From an uncultured Bacilli bacterium (lineage in GTDB: Bacteria > Bacillota_I > Bacilli_A > RF39 > UBA660): a stretch of DNA of 7,646 nucleotides. Positions 4,954 to 7,646 of the stretch are shown piece by piece. The stretch lies in the NCBI GenBank assembly GCA_947624695.1, contig CANQLN010000046.1, positions 1 through 7,646 on the forward strand, given 5' to 3'. Position 1 is the first letter of the stretch; every line of letters begins with the position of its first letter. The position numbers and the translations under genes are program-made. The notes below the pieces were generated by a model that worked only from the letters and a program-made list of their open reading frames with translations, was not told where the DNA came from and did no database searches.

Positions 4954-7646
4954 TTAAGCTTCAGCGATTTCTTCGCCATCACCCGCTAGGAATTTTTCTT
5001 CTAAAACTTCACTAGCATCATCATCTAATAATTCTTTTTCTAGTTCAAGTTCAATGTCACTATATTGTCTTGCTCCTGTACCAGCAGGAATAAGTTTACC
5101 AATAATAACATTTTCTTTTAAACCAACTAAATTATCTGTCTTACCACGCATTGCGGCATCCGTTAAAACTCTTGTCGTTTCTTGGAATGAAGCTGCTGAT
5201 AAGAAGGATTCAGTTTCTAGAGATGATTTCGTAATACCTAACATGATAGGGTTACCTTTAGCCGGAACGCCACCATTTAAGATTACTGGTTTATTTCCTT
5301 CGGTAAATTCTCTTAATGATACGGTTAAACCTTCGACAAAGTCAGTATCACCAGCATCAATTATTCTAACTTTATTAATCATTCTCTTAACAATTAATTC
5401 GATATGTTTATCGTTGATATCAACACCTTGTAATTTATAAACATTTTGAATTTCTTTTAAGATATATTCTTGAGCTGTAAGAGGGTCAGTTACCGCTAGT
5501 AATTCTTTTGGAGCAATAACTCCTTCGGTTAATTTGTCACCAGCATTTACTTCATCACCAACTTCAACTCGAAGTTTCATATTATAGTTAGTTATATGTT
5601 CTTTCGTACCAGAAGCATTTTCAATTAAAATAGCATATTTACCATTTTGATCTTCAATGCCTACAACTTTACCGGTAATTTCAGCAATAGTTGCTTTAAA
5701 TTTAGGAGTTCTAGCTTCGAATAATTCTTCAACTCTTGGAAGACCTTGGGTAATATCATCGCCACCTGCAACACCACCGGTGTGGAAAGTACGCATGGTA
5801 AGTTGGGTACCAGGTTCACCAATAGATTGAGCCGCCATAATACCAACAGCCTCGCCAGTTTCTACTAAGTTACCAGTAGCAAGGTTGCGACCATAACATT
5901 TTTGACAAACGCCATTAACAGTCTTACAAGTTAGAACACTTCTAATTTCGACTCTCTTAATGCCAGCTTTTTTAATTTTAGCGACCACATTTTCGGTAAT
6001 CATTTCGCCAGCTTCAAGAATCGTATTTTTGGTTTCAGGATCAACAATTTTCTTGGAAGCAAATCTTCCTAAAATTCTTTCTTCTAGGCTTTCAATAACG
6101 GAGCCATCTTTATCATTAATTAAATCGTAAACAACAACACCTTGCATTGAGCCACAATCGTGTTCTTTAACAATAATATCTTGCGCTACATCAACAAGTC
6201 TTCTTGTTAAGTATCCTGAATCGGCTGTTCTTAAAGCGGTATCAGCAGATCCTTTTCTAGAACCATGGGTTGATAAGAAGAATTCAGATACTGATAAGCC
6301 TTCCATAAAGCATGAGGTAATCGGAATTTCTACGGTTGTACCATCTGGTTTAGCCATTAACCCCCGCATACCAGCAAGTTGGGTAAAGTTCGAAATCTTA
6401 CCACGAGCTCCACTGTTCATCATCATGAATATTGGGTTGGTAAAGTTATCTTTAGCAATTTCCGCTAAAGCATCTTTAACTTTATCAGTAGCTTCAGACC
6501 AGATTTGAATAACCCCATTATATCTTTCTTGTTCAGTAATTAAACCTTTTTGATATTGTTTATTAATCTTATCAACTCTTGATTTGGCTTCCGCAATAAT
6601 TTCTTCTTTGGCATCACTTCTAACTACATCCGCAGCAGAAACAGTAATACCAGCGATTGTGGAATATTTAAATCCTTGGTCTTTTAATTTATCAAGCATA
6701 ACTGAAGTTTCAGTTGTTTTATATCTTTTAAATACTTGAGCAATTATTTGACCTAAAGTTTTTTGAACAAATGGACTAACTAAAGGCATCGCTTTAATTG
6801 CTTCCTCTAAATTAGTTCCCATACTTAAGAAATATTTACTTGGCGTAATTCCTTCAATATTTTCTTTCGTACCTTCATTTAAATATGGGAAGGTATCTGG
6901 TAAAATTTCATTAAATTTAATTTTACCAACTGTTGTAACTAAATATTTATTAACTTGCTCTTCCGTAAATAATTTATGTTTAAATGATCTAACTGGAATC
7001 GCAATTCTAGTATGAAGATCAATTTCTCTTCTTTCATAAGCCATCAAGGCTTCATTACAATCTTTATACGCTTTACCTTCGTTTTTACCACCAGCTTCTT
7101 CCATAGTTAAGTAACAATTACCTAAAACCATGTCTTGGCTTGGGGTAACGATAGGTTTTCCGTCTTTAGGGTTTAAGATGTTGTTAGCTCCTAACATCAA
7201 AATACGTGCTTCAGCTTTAGCTTCTTCAGATAAAGGAACGTGAACAGCCATTTGGTCACCATCGAAGTCTGCATTGAAGGCCGTACAAACTAATGGGTGA
7301 AGACGAATCGCTTTACCACCGACTAGTTTTGGTTCAAAGGCTTGAATACCAAGTCTATGTAACGTTGGAGCTCTATTAAGCATTACCGGATATTCCGTAA
7401 TAACTTCTTCGACAATGTCCCAAACACTTTCATCACGCGCTTCAATTAATTTTTTAGCTCCTTTAATATTATGAGCTAAACCTTTTTCTACTAAGCCATG
7501 AATAACATGGGGTTTAAATAGTTCAATCGCCATTTCTTTTGGTAAACCACATTGATACATCTTAAGATTTGGTCCAACAACGATAACAGAACGACCAGAA
7601 TAGTCAACTCTTTTACCAAGTAAGTTTTGACGGAATCTTCCTTGTT
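4954..7646 (-). CDS. rpoC: DNA-directed RNA polymerase subunit beta', 5' part beyond the window
   Basis: The C-terminal 896 residues of beta' are present. The frame stays open to the right edge, where it begins QGRFRQNLLGKRVDYSG, the switch-2 region. Comparison with E. coli suggests about 330 N-terminal residues are missing, including the N-terminal zinc ribbon. Visible in order (fragment numbering): the catalytic NADFDGDQ at about 124-131 (7252-7275), whose three Asp hold the active-site magnesium; the F-loop GARGKISNFTQLAG at about 412-425; the bridge helix THGSRKGSADTALRTADSGY at about 459-478; the second zinc site Cys497, Cys573, Cys580, Cys583 (one Cys, then CxxxxxxCxxC); and the trigger loop AAQSIGEPGTQLTMRTFHTG at about 605-624. 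The trigger loop runs straight into DITQGLPRVEELFEAR, so the proteobacterial insertion there is absent. The internal ATG at 7560 is not the start. It is the last gene of its transcription unit, ending at a terminator. Confidence 0.98.
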   Translation of the reverse strand, partial: QGRFRQNLLGKRVDYSGRSVIVVGPNLKMYQCGLPKEMAIELFKPHVIHGLVEKGLAHNIKGAKKLIEARDESVWDIVEEVITEYPVMLNRAPTLHRLGIQAFEPKLVGGKAIRLHPLVCTAFNADFDGDQMAVHVPLSEEAKAEARILMLGANNILNPKDGKPIVTPSQDMVLGNCYLTMEEAGGKNEGKAYKDCNEALMAYERREIDLHTRIAIPVRSFKHKLFTEEQVNKYLVTTVGKIKFNEILPDTFPYLNEGTKENIEGITPSKYFLSMGTNLEEAIKAMPLVSPFVQKTLGQIIAQVFKRYKTTETSVMLDKLKDQGFKYSTIAGITVSAADVVRSDAKEEIIAEAKSRVDKINKQYQKGLITEQERYNGVIQIWSEATDKVKDALAEIAKDNFTNPIFMMMNSGARGKISNFTQLAGMRGLMAKPDGTTVEIPITSCFMEGLSVSEFFLSTHGSRKGSADTALRTADSGYLTRRLVDVAQDIIVKEHDCGSMQGVVVYDLINDKDGSVIESLEERILGRFASKKIVDPETKNTILEAGEMITENVVAKIKKAGIKRVEIRSVLTCKTVNGVCQKCYGRNLATGNLVETGEAVGIMAAQSIGEPGTQLTMRTFHTGGVAGGDDITQGLPRVEELFEARTPKFKATIAEITGKVVGIEDQNGKYAILIENASGTKEHITNYNMKLRVEVGDEVNAGDKLTEGVIAPKELLAVTDPLTAQEYILKEIQNVYKLQGVDINDKHIELIVKRMINKVRIIDAGDTDFVEGLTVSLREFTEGNKPVILNGGVPAKGNPIMLGITKSSLETESFLSAASFQETTRVLTDAAMRGKTDNLVGLKENVIIGKLIPAGTGARQYSDIELELEKELLDDDASEVLEEKFLAGDGEEIAEA

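Noticed and set aside
4950..4961. AAGCTTAAGCTT palindrome at the rpoC end
   Set aside because: It mostly consists of the last rpoC codons and stop, with no T tract or promoter context; likely chance.
5054..5440. 128-codon plus-strand open frame
   Set aside because: It lies wholly inside rpoC on the opposite strand, has no ribosome binding site or recognisable family, and the rpoC frame is strongly conserved there.
5661..5846. 61-codon minus-strand open frame
   Set aside because: It is an alternative frame inside rpoC, across the trigger-loop coding region; low-complexity Leu/Val-rich composition.
7558..7560. ATG at 7560 as the rpoC start
   Set aside because: The same frame continues to the window edge and encodes conserved beta' sequence (QGRFRQNLLGKRVDYSG), so this Met is internal.
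1..7646. CRISPR arrays, insertion sequences, phage or defence genes
   Set aside because: No regularly spaced repeats, transposase-like frames or terminal inverted repeats were seen. The dGTPase-like gene has a housekeeping context, and I see no other defence gene beside it.

Overview
The window reads as a chromosomal housekeeping region of a very AT-rich, low-GC Gram-positive-type bacterium (Firmicutes/Bacilli or a Mollicutes-like relative). The protein sequences are Firmicutes-like: a cysteine-free S4, a beta' subunit with no insertion in its trigger loop, and a YmfF/YmfH-type M16 pair. All six complete or 3'-complete genes stop with TAA. The Trp codons I checked are TGG and no gene needs TGA read as Trp, so the standard bacterial code fits. 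Genus cannot be fixed by eye.

Layout, left to right: a tRNA-Met(CAU) on the minus strand, cut by the left edge; a back-to-back promoter region; a roughly 150-nt structured leader; then rpsD (ribosomal protein S4) on the plus strand, ending in a short, probably bidirectional hairpin terminator. Everything to the right is on the minus strand and is transcribed towards rpsD. In transcription order it is rpoC (RNA polymerase beta', 5' part outside the window) with its own terminator, then a new promoter, a DUF1653 protein, a dGTPase-like HD phosphohydrolase, and two M16 (inverted-zincin) peptidase-family proteins. The DUF1653, HD and two M16 genes are tightly packed: 8-nt and 14-nt overlaps once starts are corrected, and one 37-nt gap that may carry an internal promoter. 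They probably form one operon converging on rpsD.

Functionally, rpoC, rpsD and the tRNA are core transcription/translation genes. The M16 pair looks like one split enzyme: one protein carries the HxxEH zinc site and the other lacks it but keeps the C-terminal Arg/Tyr pair. In Bacillus the homologous pair has been linked to elongation factor P modification, so a translation role is possible. The HD protein would act on the dNTP pool.

I found no mobile element, CRISPR array, phage gene or clearly novel system. The points most worth a second look are the folded rpsD leader (candidate S4 autoregulation), the split M16 pair placed away from its usual Bacillus neighbours, and the DUF1653-dGTPase coupling. 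No stretch longer than 300 bases lacks a gene; the longest gap, between the tRNA and rpsD, holds two promoters and the leader.
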